Shown here piece by piece: positions 1 through 8,899 of a stretch of DNA of 64,000 nt. The DNA comes from Advenella incenata. GTDB taxonomy: Bacteria > Pseudomonadota > Gammaproteobacteria > Burkholderiales > Burkholderiaceae_B. The stretch spans positions 2,158,234 to 2,222,233 of the forward strand of contig NZ_SHKO01000001.1 in the NCBI RefSeq assembly GCF_004217095.1. Reading direction: 5' to 3'. The notes below the pieces were generated by a model that was not told the origin of the DNA, ran no database searches, and saw only the letters and a program-made list of their open reading frames with translations. The position numbers and the translations under genes were made by a program. Position 1 is the stretch's first letter. Every line of letters begins with the position of its first letter.

Positions 1-168
1 GTCGCACCAATGGTCTGCCAGATACCCGGGGGTATATTCGACCATACGCACGCGAATGTCGCCAATATTGAGCGTGCGCCACAATGCCTTGCCTTGCTCG
101 CCCGGATGTTCGGTAGCTGGTAATTTTTCCCAATCGGTAACGGTAAAGGCCAGGGCAGGTATCTTCAA
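1..168 (-). CDS. DHCW-motif cupin-like protein (partial, 3' end outside window)
   Basis: Reading the minus strand from a TTG at 168-166 gives 56 codons open to the window edge. The translation starts MKIPALAFTVTDWEKLPATE and ends with YTPGYLADHWCD. The DHW-C segment after a VEYTPGY stretch resembles small single-domain cupins of the DHCW type, whose beta-barrel often binds a metal. Only the N-terminal half is visible, so the active-site residues cannot be checked. The start is uncertain because no ATG is available and no strong ribosome-binding site was seen. The function is a family-level guess. Confidence 0.6.
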   Translation of the reverse strand, partial: MKIPALAFTVTDWEKLPATEHPGEQGKALWRTLNIGDIRVRMVEYTPGYLADHWCD

Positions 169-409
169 AGTAAACCTTTGCACGAAAAGAGTTGTATGCC
201 TGCAATTATAGCCCGGCCATTGCATTTTTTATCAAACAAAAGTGACCAGGATGGCTTCCATGACAAGACGGTCAATGGCGCCATCTTATTGCTGCGTTCG
301 GACAGCTGCCGGCTTCAGAGTCATAGCTGGCAGAGCCAGGTTGTCAAACGGGCACGCCCCATGGGTCTGCTCAAAAGCGCCGTACTCTTATAAAACCCGT
401 GGGCGGCTT

Positions 410-619
410 CTAATGGAAATGCTGATTGGCAACGTAACGCCGCATCCGCGACATATTCAGAAAATCAATGTCCTGTCGATGCCGTTGCCTTTCTACCATT
501 GCAATAAATTGTTCGGCTTCGTTGTCGCGCAACGTACGACTGTCACCATTTTGATAATGAAACTTAACGCCGGGATGGCCGTATTCATAAAGTACGCTTA
601 CAGAATGAATGTGGTTCAT
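410..619 (-). CDS. small hypothetical protein, 69 aa
   Basis: I do not recognise this protein. The ATG at 619 is preceded by GGAGGT four bases upstream, one of the strongest ribosome-binding sites in the window, which argues that the frame is translated. The product is hydrophilic and rich in His, Arg and Gln, with no signal peptide or membrane segment. It begins MNHIHSVSVLYEYGHPGVKF and ends in a basic, His-containing tail. The first 35 residues could form a few beta strands (VSVLYEY, VKFHYQ) followed by a helix (DNEAEQFIAMVERQ). It stands alone between the left-edge cupin and a 513-base gap. Existence is fairly likely; function is unknown. Confidence 0.55.
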   Translation of the reverse strand: MNHIHSVSVLYEYGHPGVKFHYQNGDSRTLRDNEAEQFIAMVERQRHRQDIDFLNMSRMRRYVANQHFH

Positions 620-1132
620 AGAGACCTCCAGATGAACTGATATAAGCGCGGCGGTACATTGTAGATTTTGGTCGCCGTCACTTATATGGGATCACCCATA
701 GACCTATAGTATTCATATGAGGTCACTGCCGGAATAATCAAGAGCAGCGCGGGCGGGGGGCAATTTCGTTTCCGGTTGGTCAACGGTACCCCATATGTCA
801 TTTACTCATCAGCAATTTGATTTGATTGCCAGAGCGTTGTGCCACTTGACTGGGCATCGGGCTCGGTAGTGATAGTAAAAAAATTGTTTGCGAAAAAATT
901 AATCACAAGTGAAATAGGCATCGAGATCAAGGTGAATGCGCTTGGGTGGTCCGCCAAAGTGGGTTGTATACAAATGTAATAATTGTCACTCTGTTGCCAT
1001 ATCGGTATATGGGAATAGTCGGATTAATATAATCGGCCTATTGGTAATGGCGATGTCTTGCCGCCTACCTTTCATGCTGGAAATTTCCCGATATCCTGAT
1101 CCACCAGACTGACCAACGAGGACTAAAATTAG
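620..1132. other. gene-poor intergenic region with a small inverted repeat
   Basis: There is no supported gene in this 513-base stretch, which lies between two divergently transcribed genes and should hold both promoters. It includes an inverted repeat TATGGG-ATCA-CCCATA at 685-700 and an imperfect GACCT...AGGTC pair just after it (about 701-724). A TATAAT hexamer sits at 1028-1033 about 100 bases upstream of the exported-protein gene, but with no good -35 partner. The remainder is AT-rich and unremarkable. Confidence 0.5.
685..700. repeat. perfect 6-bp inverted repeat, possible operator
   Basis: TATGGG at 685-690 and CCCATA at 695-700 are separated by ATCA. The repeat lies about 65 bases upstream of the start of the small minus-strand gene at 619, where an operator would be expected. 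It could equally be chance in an AT-rich region. Confidence 0.25.
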
Positions 1133-1615
1133 ATGAAACTTCGCACTACCATCACTACGCTGTCTGTGCTTATGGCAGCCGCATTTCCTTTGTCTTCTTT
1201 TTCACAGACCGCAGCGCCGGACGCCAAGCAAAGTTCTCTGGCAAGCGGTCTGGTGTCCGATGGCGGCGTATCGGCAGAGCTGACTTCGGTAGTAAAAACG
1301 GGTAATCGCGTGACGGTCAAAGTGCGCTTCATGGAAACGGACCCGGAAGCAAACAAGATCAGTGTGGTGTATTCGCGGCTGGATAAATCAGCGTATGAAA
1401 ATGATTTTTACCTTCTGGCTGGAGATAAAAAGTATCTATTGTTGAAGGATTCCGCAGGCAAGCCATTGGCTCCCGAAAAACTGGTGTTGGCTGGAAAGGG
1501 GAAATTACGCGGCATTTGGTACGGCACTTTTCCCGCACCGCCAGCAGGCGAAAGCCTGATGTTATTCCTGCCGAATATCGAGCCGCTTGGCCCGTTCTCC
1601 ATCGCGGATGAATGA
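1133..1615 (+). CDS. exported protein of unknown function, 160 aa
   Basis: A typical Sec signal peptide is visible: a basic start (MKLRTT), a hydrophobic core (LSVLMAAAFPLSS) and a likely cleavage after FSQT. The mature part reads like a small beta-sandwich: alternating strands (RVTVKVRFME, KISVVYSRLD), then YLLAGDKKYLLLKDSAGKPL and a late FPAPPAGESLMLFLPNIEP segment. This layout resembles periplasmic immunoglobulin-like domains found beside or fused to OmpA-type domains; that comparison is from memory. Its stop overlaps the start of the OmpA-family gene (ATG at 1608, TGA at 1613-1615), so the two are probably translationally coupled and act together at the cell envelope. Confidence 0.7.
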   Translation: MKLRTTITTLSVLMAAAFPLSSFSQTAAPDAKQSSLASGLVSDGGVSAELTSVVKTGNRVTVKVRFMETDPEANKISVVYSRLDKSAYENDFYLLAGDKKYLLLKDSAGKPLAPEKLVLAGKGKLRGIWYGTFPAPPAGESLMLFLPNIEPLGPFSIADE

Positions 1616-2246
1616 ACCAATGCAGCGCGGTTATCTTACCCGTGTGGCACGGTTATCCTCGATGCTGCTGGCGCTAGGGCTGCCAGGCCTGGCGATCGCG
1701 CAAACCGCTATTGATCGTGACCAGTACGTTCTGGATCTGGTGCCTCAGGTACTCGATTTGCAGGCCACTTCCTCTGATTTACAGATAGCTTCATCTGATT
1801 TGAACGCGGCAACCAGCGACTTGTCCGAGAACGCGAAAAAGCTTATTGAAGCAAATGGCCGCATCACCGTGCGCAAAGCCAATGGCGGCACCATTCTGTC
1901 TGTTGCCAGTGATATTCTGTTTGCATTCGATAGCGCAAACTTGTCACCCAAGGCTCAGGCAACACTGAAGGATATCAGCGCCATCATCAATGACAGCCAG
2001 GTGAAGGAGGTCAAAGTGATCGGTCATACGGATGCCAGGGGTACAGACGCCTACAATCAGAAACTGTCCAGGGCCCGAGCGCAATCGGTAGCAGCGTTCC
2101 TTGTACAGGAGGGAGTGGCGCAATCGCGGATCAGGTCGCAGGGGCGTGGAGAAGCCGAACCCGTGGCCGAAAATGAACTCAACGGCAAGGATAATCCGCC
2201 AGGACGTGCGAAAAACCGGCGGGTTGAATTCGTTCTGCCCAAGTAG
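1608..2246 (+). CDS. OmpA-family peptidoglycan-binding protein
   Basis: The protein has a signal peptide (hydrophobic SSMLLALGLPGLAIA ending AQ), a helical linker and a C-terminal OmpA domain of roughly 110 residues. Family hallmarks are ILFAFDSANL, GHTDARGTDAYNQKLSRARA, GRGEAEP and the terminal NRRVEFVL; the Asp and Arg of such domains bind diaminopimelate in peptidoglycan. There is no beta-barrel, so it should be periplasmic rather than a porin. The linker contains three 7-residue units (SSDLQIA, SSDLNAA, TSDLSEN), probably a short coiled coil. I chose the ATG at 1608, which overlaps the stop of the upstream exported gene; ATG 1620 and TTG 1587 are alternatives. Confidence 0.85.
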   Translation: MNEPMQRGYLTRVARLSSMLLALGLPGLAIAQTAIDRDQYVLDLVPQVLDLQATSSDLQIASSDLNAATSDLSENAKKLIEANGRITVRKANGGTILSVASDILFAFDSANLSPKAQATLKDISAIINDSQVKEVKVIGHTDARGTDAYNQKLSRARAQSVAAFLVQEGVAQSRIRSQGRGEAEPVAENELNGKDNPPGRAKNRRVEFVLPK

Positions 2247-2943
2247 GTGTATTCCGTCCTGAGCCGCTGCGCCTGTGATATCTATTCTTTTGTTGCGATC
2301 TACCCCAGGATGTTCATTTGTTTTTATACGAATCACGCTGAGCATCCTGCGGGTTTTTCGTTCAGGCACCACGCCATGTTCACCATGTTCGCCATTTGTG
2401 CCGCTGCGTCGACATGACAGCGATTACGGATGGCGGATTTTTTCTGCACAATATTTCATTAGTCATTTTTTGTTGAGCGCAGCGTTTGGCGTTTTTTTTG
2501 CATGTTGCTGACGCCGAACAAGAGCGCGGCCGCGGACAAAGCGCAGCTCGGCCAGCATAACGGCGATCGCCGATTATCCGACATTACCTGATATACAGAA
2601 GGGCTGTAGCAGCCCGAAGTAGCGGTCCTGAGTGCGCTGGCCGGAGCTGCGATCGGTGCTGCCAGGGGCGCAGTTCGTATTACAGGGTAACGGGTATCGG
2701 TATGGGGATTGCAAATTGCACGGAACAAAATACACTGAAATACAATCTTATGGAGGAGTCTGGGCTTGCCTGTCAGCCATAGGGGTTTTCAGATATCATC
2801 GGGGGCTTGATCTCTTTCAGTTGCGCCCGCCGTTGAAGGCCGGATCTGCTGCTTATGCAGTAAGCGCCTGATAGATAAACGAAATTTTCTTTTAATTCGG
2901 TTGTTCCATACTGGAATGCTACTCTTTGTAAAGAACAATATAC
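2247..2943. other. 697-base gene-poor region, possible decayed gene
   Basis: No intact gene is supported. Around 2613-2690 one plus-strand frame reads LSALAGAAIGAARGAV after a stop and ends soon afterwards, which resembles the glycine-zipper segment of small envelope lipoproteins. Upstream, at about 2474-2510, another frame reads LSAAFGVFFACC, reminiscent of a lipoprotein signal, but it stops at once. Together these could be the remains of a glycine-zipper lipoprotein broken by frameshifts, or chance. The last 60 bases are AT-rich and should hold the lolC promoter. Confidence 0.3.
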
Positions 2944-4221
2944 GTGAAAATACCTTTTGAATTATGGATTGGTGCCCGGTACGCCGGCCTGACACGCACG
3001 CGTGGGCGGGGCAGAAAAGGCGACCGGTTTGTTTCTTTTATCGCAGGCACCTCCATGGTCGGGATTGCATTGGGCGTTGCCGCGCTGATTATCGTGCTTT
3101 CGGTCATGAACGGTTTCCAGGTTGATGTGCGCGATCGCATGTTATCGGTGCTGCCGCATATCCAATTGGTCGTTCCCAATGAAGATCCGGTCGCGGTTAC
3201 GGATAACTGGCAGAAGCTGGCCGAGCAGGCCAAGCAGAATCCGCAAGTAGAGGGCGCCTCGGCCTTTGTCGCAGCGGGCGGCATGCTGGCGCGGGGCGAT
3301 GTACTCAAAGGAGTGGAGATTCGCGGCATCGATCCGAAAAACGAAGGCAACGTTTCGGAATTACCCCAGCAAATGATCAATGGCTCGCTCGACAGCCTTG
3401 AACCGGGCAGTTTCAGATTGGTGATCGGCAGCAACCTGGCTCAGTATATGGGCGTGACGGTTGGCGATACGCTGTTGCTCATGACGCCACAGGGTTCAAT
3501 CAATCCCTCGGGCTTTTCGCCCCGCATGCGTCAATTCACCGTATCCGGTATTTTCTCGTCCGGCCATTACGAATATGATTCGAATATGGCCTTTATTGCC
3601 GTCAAGGATGCGGCCGTGTTGTTTCGCGATGTCGGATCTGCCGGGGTTCGGCTGAAAATACAAGACATGATCAATGCCCCCGAAGTGGCCACGCAATTGA
3701 CCAATTCACTGCCGCCAGGCGTCGTGGCGCGTGACTGGACCATGGATAACCGAACCTGGTTTGCTGCGGTCAAAACCGAAAAACGCATGATGTTCCTGAT
3801 CCTGGTTCTGATAGTCGCGGTCGCTGCATTCAACCTGTTATCGTCCCTGGTGATGGCGGTCAAGGACAAGCAGTCGGACATTGCGATTTTGCGCACGCTG
3901 GGCGTCAGCCCCTTTCAGATCGGCAAAATCTTTCTGGTACAGGGCTCGCTGATCGGCTTTATCGGAACCTTCCTGGGCGTGTTGTGCGGCTGTCTGGTTG
4001 CCTACAATATAGATGTAGTGATTCCTTTTATTGAGCGATTGTTCGGTATCCATTTCCTGGATCCCAGCATTTACTTTGTCAGTACGTTGCCATCGCACCC
4101 CGAAGTGGACGACATCGGTCTGATCGGCATCACCTCGCTGGTGCTGTCGTTGCTGGCTACTATTTACCCAAGCTGGCGGGCTTCCCGCTTGCAACCTGCA
4201 GAGGTGCTGCGTCATGATTAA
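2944..4221 (+). CDS. lolC: lipoprotein-releasing ABC transporter permease (LolC/LolE/LolF type)
   Basis: This 425-residue inner-membrane permease belongs to the LolC/E family, which extracts outer-membrane lipoproteins from the inner membrane and hands them to LolA. The N-terminus (FELWIGARYAGLTR, then KGDRFVSFIAGTSMVGIALG) and first membrane helix are characteristic. A periplasmic domain of about 220 residues follows, then three helices around residues 275-305, 325-360 and 380-410, ending in the MacB-like tail YPSWRASRLQPAEVLRHD. The start is a GTG chosen because the N-terminus matches the family. It overlaps lolD by 8 bases. Only one permease gene is present, so the transporter may use two copies of this protein (LolF-like) or have a second permease elsewhere. 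Confidence 0.9.
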   Translation: MKIPFELWIGARYAGLTRTRGRGRKGDRFVSFIAGTSMVGIALGVAALIIVLSVMNGFQVDVRDRMLSVLPHIQLVVPNEDPVAVTDNWQKLAEQAKQNPQVEGASAFVAAGGMLARGDVLKGVEIRGIDPKNEGNVSELPQQMINGSLDSLEPGSFRLVIGSNLAQYMGVTVGDTLLLMTPQGSINPSGFSPRMRQFTVSGIFSSGHYEYDSNMAFIAVKDAAVLFRDVGSAGVRLKIQDMINAPEVATQLTNSLPPGVVARDWTMDNRTWFAAVKTEKRMMFLILVLIVAVAAFNLLSSLVMAVKDKQSDIAILRTLGVSPFQIGKIFLVQGSLIGFIGTFLGVLCGCLVAYNIDVVIPFIERLFGIHFLDPSIYFVSTLPSHPEVDDIGLIGITSLVLSLLATIYPSWRASRLQPAEVLRHD

Positions 4222-4924
4222 GCCGGAAAATGTCCCCATGCAGCAGGGTTCCTATGCCCTGGAATCGCGCGATGTGGTCAAATACTATGAAGATGCCAAT
4301 GCGCGCCTGGATATTCTAAAGGGTGTATCGTTGCAGGTGTCTGCGGGCGAAATGGTTGCCATCATCGGCGCATCAGGCTCGGGAAAAAGCACCTTGCTGC
4401 ATATGCTGGGGTTGTTGGACAAACCGACCTCAGGCCAGATTCTGATCAATGGACAGCAGACCCATGCGCTGCCTGAAAAGGCCATCAGCCGTATTCGCAA
4501 CGAAAGCCTGGGCTTTGTCTATCAGTTTCATCATCTGCTCAATGAATTCAATGCGCTGGATAATGTGGCCATGCCATTGATCGTGCGACGAATGGATCGC
4601 AAGCAGGCACGGTCCCAGGCTGAGGCCGTACTTGAACGTGTAGGTCTCAAAGAGCGGATCCATCATACGCCAGGACAATTGTCGGGCGGTGAACGTCAGC
4701 GTGTGGCATTGGCGCGAGCCCTGGTGACGCGACCGGTGTGTGTGCTGGCCGATGAGCCGACAGGGAATTTGGATCGTGAAACGGCTGCCAGCATGTTTGC
4801 CTTGCTCAAGCAGATGAACTCAGAATTCAGAACGGCGTTTGTCATTGTGACTCACGACGCCAAACTGGCGTCACTGGCCGACCGGCAACTATTGATGGAA
4901 CGGGGCGTATTGCAGGCAGCCTAA
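4214..4924 (+). CDS. lolD: lipoprotein-releasing ABC transporter ATP-binding protein
   Basis: This ATPase subunit powers lipoprotein release together with the permease encoded just upstream. It shows Walker A GASGSGKST, the signature LSGGERQRVALARAL, Walker B VCVLADEPTGNLD and a switch histidine in VIVTHD. The loop LGFVYQFHHLLNEFNALDNV is typical of LolD rather than other export ATPases. The 236-residue length fits the family. The ATG at 4214 follows a GAGGTG ribosome-binding site located inside the end of lolC, indicating coupled translation. Confidence 0.94.
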   Translation: MIKPENVPMQQGSYALESRDVVKYYEDANARLDILKGVSLQVSAGEMVAIIGASGSGKSTLLHMLGLLDKPTSGQILINGQQTHALPEKAISRIRNESLGFVYQFHHLLNEFNALDNVAMPLIVRRMDRKQARSQAEAVLERVGLKERIHHTPGQLSGGERQRVALARALVTRPVCVLADEPTGNLDRETAASMFALLKQMNSEFRTAFVIVTHDAKLASLADRQLLMERGVLQAA

Positions 4925-4969
4925 TCGCGCGCAGCGCACTGCCATGCCCTGCAGCGCGAAGGAGAGAGC

Positions 4970-5770
4970 ATGTTCATAGATACACATTGTCATCTCGACG
5001 CATCCGAATTTAATGACGATCGCAATGCGGTTATAGCGCGTGCAGACCACGCCGGTGTCAGGCGGATCGTTATCCCCGCCATCGGGCGCAGCAATTTTTC
5101 CACGGTTCGGCAATTGGCTCACTCTTTTGCTGGTGGCTATTACGCGCTTGGCATTCATCCTTTATTCGTTGCGCAGGCGGCGAACGAAGATCTGGATGTC
5201 CTGGCGCAGGAAATAGAGCGGTCCCTGTCTGATCCGCGATTTGTCGCCATCGGTGAAATCGGCCTGGATTTTTTCGTCAAGGAGATTGCCCAGGGACCGC
5301 CGCGTGAACGCCAGGAGTATTTCTACCAGCAACAGCTCAGACTGGCGCGCGAGTACGATTTGCCCGTGCTGCTGCATGTGCGTCGCTCTCAGGATATTAT
5401 TTTGAAGTACCTGCGTCGCTACCCGGGCATCGGCGGTATTGCCCATGCCTTCAATGGCAGTGATCAGCAGGCTGATCATTTTGTTGGCCTGGGGTTTGCC
5501 TTGGGCTTTGGTGGCGCTATGACGTTTACCCGCGCGCATCAGATCCGTCGGCTGGCCTGCCGCGTACCGCTGGCCAATATCGTGCTGGAAACCGACGCTC
5601 CGGATATTCCCCCGGCCTGGCTGCACGAGGATCGCCCTCGCAATACGCCGGAGCAGATTCCTGCCATCGCCCAGGTGCTGGCTCACTTGCGTAACCTGTC
5701 AGTCGATGAGATTGCCCAGGCAACTGGTGCAACTTCATCGAAGGTTCTGCCGCGATTGGCCACAGCCTGA
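4970..5770 (+). CDS. TatD-family metal-dependent hydrolase (DNase)
   Basis: This is an amidohydrolase-fold metalloenzyme. The N-terminal metal site is FIDTHCHLD; further ligands are visible in GEIGLD, LLHVRRS, HAFNG and LETDAPDIPP. TatD relatives act as 3'-5' exonucleases or deoxyribonucleases on damaged DNA; the exact substrate of this paralogue cannot be told from sequence (the TatD, YcfH and YjjV types are alike). The ribosome-binding site GAAGGAGAG before ATG 4970 is strong. It follows lolD by 45 bases and may share its transcript; comEC follows after a 227-base gap. Confidence 0.88.
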   Translation: MFIDTHCHLDASEFNDDRNAVIARADHAGVRRIVIPAIGRSNFSTVRQLAHSFAGGYYALGIHPLFVAQAANEDLDVLAQEIERSLSDPRFVAIGEIGLDFFVKEIAQGPPRERQEYFYQQQLRLAREYDLPVLLHVRRSQDIILKYLRRYPGIGGIAHAFNGSDQQADHFVGLGFALGFGGAMTFTRAHQIRRLACRVPLANIVLETDAPDIPPAWLHEDRPRNTPEQIPAIAQVLAHLRNLSVDEIAQATGATSSKVLPRLATA

Positions 5771-5997
5771 TATTCAAAAAAAGGCGGGCCTGGCCAATGT
5801 CGGGCTGCCGCCGTACGCCGCCGTTTGCCACAATGGCAAAGGCCGGACTGCTTCCTGGCGGTACGCATGGCACTCAACCTATTCTAGTTGGCGCTTGTTG
5901 TATTGCCTGATTGATAAATCGGTCACGGCCATCTTGCAGTGCAGGGCGGGCAGGTGAACAATGTCAGTAGCAAGATTGTTGATCCTGACCCGGCCTT

Positions 5998-8763
5998 ATG
6001 CATGCGCGCGCGACGCTTCCCGTTTTTCATCGTTCACTTCCTGAGTGCGCTACTGAGTTTTCTCCTGCGCGTGACGGGTTACCGGCAAGCGCTCCGGATC
6101 CGGTTGCGCAGCCATTGCGTATACCCGCATTTGTATGGATTTGCAGCGTTGCGTTGGGCATTGCTATTGTGCAATGGTGCCCGGTGCTGCCTGCGTTACG
6201 TCTGTTGATTCCGCTATGGCTGGCCTGCCTGTGTCTCTGGTGGCTGTCGAAGGCGTCAGTGCAGGCATCATTAAATGGGGGCCGAACACAACAAAATTGG
6301 CTATTGAAGCGGGTGTGGGCAGCGACCCGGGCAGCACGAGGCAACGCCCCGCATCGCACAGCTAGCCACACAGATAGCAGCGCAATTAGCCACACAGATA
6401 CACGCGCTTGGCGGTTCATGCCAATCCTCATCCGGGTCGCATTGCTACTCAGTGTGCTGGGCCTGTGCCTGGTCAGTGGTATGCTGTATTCAGTCTGGCG
6501 GGCGCAATGGCGCCTGGCAGATAGCCTTGATCTGCGACTGGAAAATCGTCCGTTGTCGGTGCAGGTGCAAGTGACCGGGTTGCCGCGTGATCTGATCAAC
6601 GGATGGGCATTCGAGGCGCGTATTGTCGCGGGTGCGCTTGCGCAGCGCGTGCCTGAACGGGTGCTGCTGCGCTGGTATACGGGCGCGCGCAGCGGACCAT
6701 TTACACCACCGCAACGGCCGGCAGCAGGTTTGCCCGACCTGCGTCCGGGACAGATATGGCAAATGACGGTAAAGCTCAAACGCAATCATGCACTACGCAA
6801 TTTTCATGGATTCGATTACGATGCCTTTCTATTTGCTGCAGGTGTGCGCGCCAGCGGCACGGTCATCGGTTCCGCACGCCTGCTGCGTGATGAAATCTGC
6901 AGCGCATGGCGACCCTGTATTGAACGGGCTCGGTTCGTTCTGCGCCGCGCATTGAACCAGGTCCTGCAGGATAAGCGCTACGGTGCGGTGATTATCGCAC
7001 TTGTCATGGGAGACCAGAACGGCATAAGCAACGAGGATTGGCAGGTTTTCAATCTCACTGGCATTACACATCTGGTGTCTATCAGCGGCTCGCATATTAC
7101 CATGCTGGCTGCTCTGGGCAGTCTGGGGGTGTTTCGGCTGTGGCGACGGCTGCGTCTTCAAGGCAAGCAACTGGCTGAACGCAGACCGGCCCAGATCGTG
7201 GCCGCCAGTGGGGGGCTGCTGGTGGCAGCCACCTATTCAGTACTGGCAGGGTGGGGCGTCCCGGCGCAGCGTACCTTCATGATGCTTGCACTATTGTGGC
7301 TGTCTGTCATTTGGCGGGCCCGTATAAAAAGTACAACCCTGCTTTCCCTCGCAGCCTTGTGCATACTGTTGCTGGATCCGTGGGCAGTGCTGTCTATCGG
7401 ATTCTGCCTGTCCTTCGCTGCTATTGCCAGTCTGATGTTGTGGGGATACCGTAGCAAACAACACGTGTCGGCAACGCCAGGTCTGGTGGGCAGGGGTTTG
7501 CAGCGCTTGTGGGACGTCGCAAAAATGCAGCTATTCATGAGTGTTGCCTTGGCGCCTTTGCTCATAGGCCTATTTCAACAGTATGCTTTTGTGTCGCCGC
7601 TGGTCAATGCCTTTGCTATTCCGGTTATCGGTGGATTGGTTACGCCGCTGGCGCTGCTGCTGGCCGTGTTCTGCGCTACCGGCTTGTGGCCATCAGCGGC
7701 CGGCTGGCTGGCCGATGGCGTGCATCGGCTGCTTGAGACTGTGCTAGCTGGGGCGCGTGTGTTAGCTGGCATCGAATGGGCGACGCTCGATTTTCCTGCG
7801 GTACCTGGCCACTGGATTGGTCTGGGTATGCTGGGGCTGTTGGTGTTCGTTCTGCCCAAGGGCGTTCCTGGGCGTGGGCTCGGTTTGATCTTGCTGATCC
7901 CTGTATTGTTTTTTCGACCACCCCGGCCATTGGCGGGAGACTGGTTTATGACCGTGCTGGATGTCGGGCAGGGCGCTGCGGTGCTGGTCAGTACGCAGCA
8001 GCATCACCTGCTGTTTGATACTGGTCTGCGCGGCAGTGTCGTTAACGATAGCGGCAACCTGGTTATCGTTCCTTATCTGCGGGCAGCGGGCATTCATGCG
8101 CTGGACGAGTTGATCATTTCCCATTCCGATCTTGACCATGTCGGCGGAGCGGGCAGTGTGTTGCAGCAAATAAATGTGAAACACGCCTATGCCTCGTTTG
8201 CACTTAATCGCTACCTGGAACACGAACAGGATGCCCTGCAGCGAAATCTTCTTGTGAAAAACCCGCAAGCGACCTTTGATTTTTGCCGGCGAGATGTGAG
8301 CTTTGAATACGATGGTGTTCAATTTCGTTTCTATCATCCTTTCGAAATCAAGGGGATGCCCGCCAAGGCGGATAACGATCACAGTTGTGTCTTGCGGATA
8401 CAGGGCAGGCATCATTCCGCGTTATTGACCGGCGATATCGGCGCTGCTGTTGAAGCCCGGTTGCTGCAGGCGCCATCGCCCATTCCCGCGAGTGATGTGA
8501 TCATGGCGCCGCACCACGGCTCTGCAAGTTCATCGTCGATGGCGCTGGTTCAGGCCATGCGGCCGACCCTCGCGTTTGCCCAGGCAGGGTATTTGAATCG
8601 TTATGGGCATCCGGCCAGCAATGTGGCGGCACGTTGGCGCGCTACCGCGCAGCTGTATCTGGATACCATCGACGCCGGCGCGATTCAGATCCGATCCGGC
8701 GCTACTGGTTTATGGGTAAATTGCGCAAGGGCATCGCGGCAACGTTATTGGGATGGCTTTTAG
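5998..8763 (+). CDS. comEC: ComEC/Rec2-family DNA internalisation channel
   Basis: This large integral membrane protein (921 residues) forms the inner-membrane channel for single-stranded DNA during natural transformation. In order: N-terminal membrane helices (about 40-80 and 140-170), an OB-like domain (about 170-300), the competence domain starting near LVMGDQNGIS and VSISGSHITMLA with many helices (about 330-640), and a metallo-beta-lactamase-like domain from about residue 650. The latter has LDVGQGAAVLV, the metal motif HSDLDHVGG, LLTGDIG and MAPHHGSA. ATG 5998 is the first start after an in-frame TGA. The frame is intact. Function in transformation is inferred; no other competence gene is in the window. 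Confidence 0.9.
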   Translation: MHARATLPVFHRSLPECATEFSPARDGLPASAPDPVAQPLRIPAFVWICSVALGIAIVQWCPVLPALRLLIPLWLACLCLWWLSKASVQASLNGGRTQQNWLLKRVWAATRAARGNAPHRTASHTDSSAISHTDTRAWRFMPILIRVALLLSVLGLCLVSGMLYSVWRAQWRLADSLDLRLENRPLSVQVQVTGLPRDLINGWAFEARIVAGALAQRVPERVLLRWYTGARSGPFTPPQRPAAGLPDLRPGQIWQMTVKLKRNHALRNFHGFDYDAFLFAAGVRASGTVIGSARLLRDEICSAWRPCIERARFVLRRALNQVLQDKRYGAVIIALVMGDQNGISNEDWQVFNLTGITHLVSISGSHITMLAALGSLGVFRLWRRLRLQGKQLAERRPAQIVAASGGLLVAATYSVLAGWGVPAQRTFMMLALLWLSVIWRARIKSTTLLSLAALCILLLDPWAVLSIGFCLSFAAIASLMLWGYRSKQHVSATPGLVGRGLQRLWDVAKMQLFMSVALAPLLIGLFQQYAFVSPLVNAFAIPVIGGLVTPLALLLAVFCATGLWPSAAGWLADGVHRLLETVLAGARVLAGIEWATLDFPAVPGHWIGLGMLGLLVFVLPKGVPGRGLGLILLIPVLFFRPPRPLAGDWFMTVLDVGQGAAVLVSTQQHHLLFDTGLRGSVVNDSGNLVIVPYLRAAGIHALDELIISHSDLDHVGGAGSVLQQINVKHAYASFALNRYLEHEQDALQRNLLVKNPQATFDFCRRDVSFEYDGVQFRFYHPFEIKGMPAKADNDHSCVLRIQGRHHSALLTGDIGAAVEARLLQAPSPIPASDVIMAPHHGSASSSSMALVQAMRPTLAFAQAGYLNRYGHPASNVAARWRATAQLYLDTIDAGAIQIRSGATGLWVNCARASRQRYWDGF

Positions 8764-8899
8764 CTTATGATAAACAGGCCCAGGCACGCCTATGCCGGCG
8801 ACAGATATTTCTGTAGCAATGCGCTTGAGTTTATGCGCCCACACTTCAGGATACGTTGTCTTGCATCCCGATTAACGCTATGCCATTCAAGGAGTTTTT

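Noticed and set aside
2459-2728. Minus-strand 89-residue frame in the 2.2-2.9 kb gap
   Set aside because: No ribosome-binding site or protein-like features; its PLAAPIAAPASAL stretch is the complement of the glycine-zipper-like plus frame.
5820-5840. TTTGCCA/TGGCAAA hairpin between tatD-family gene and comEC as a terminator
   Set aside because: Loop of three bases and no T-run; GC-rich surroundings make such short palindromes common.
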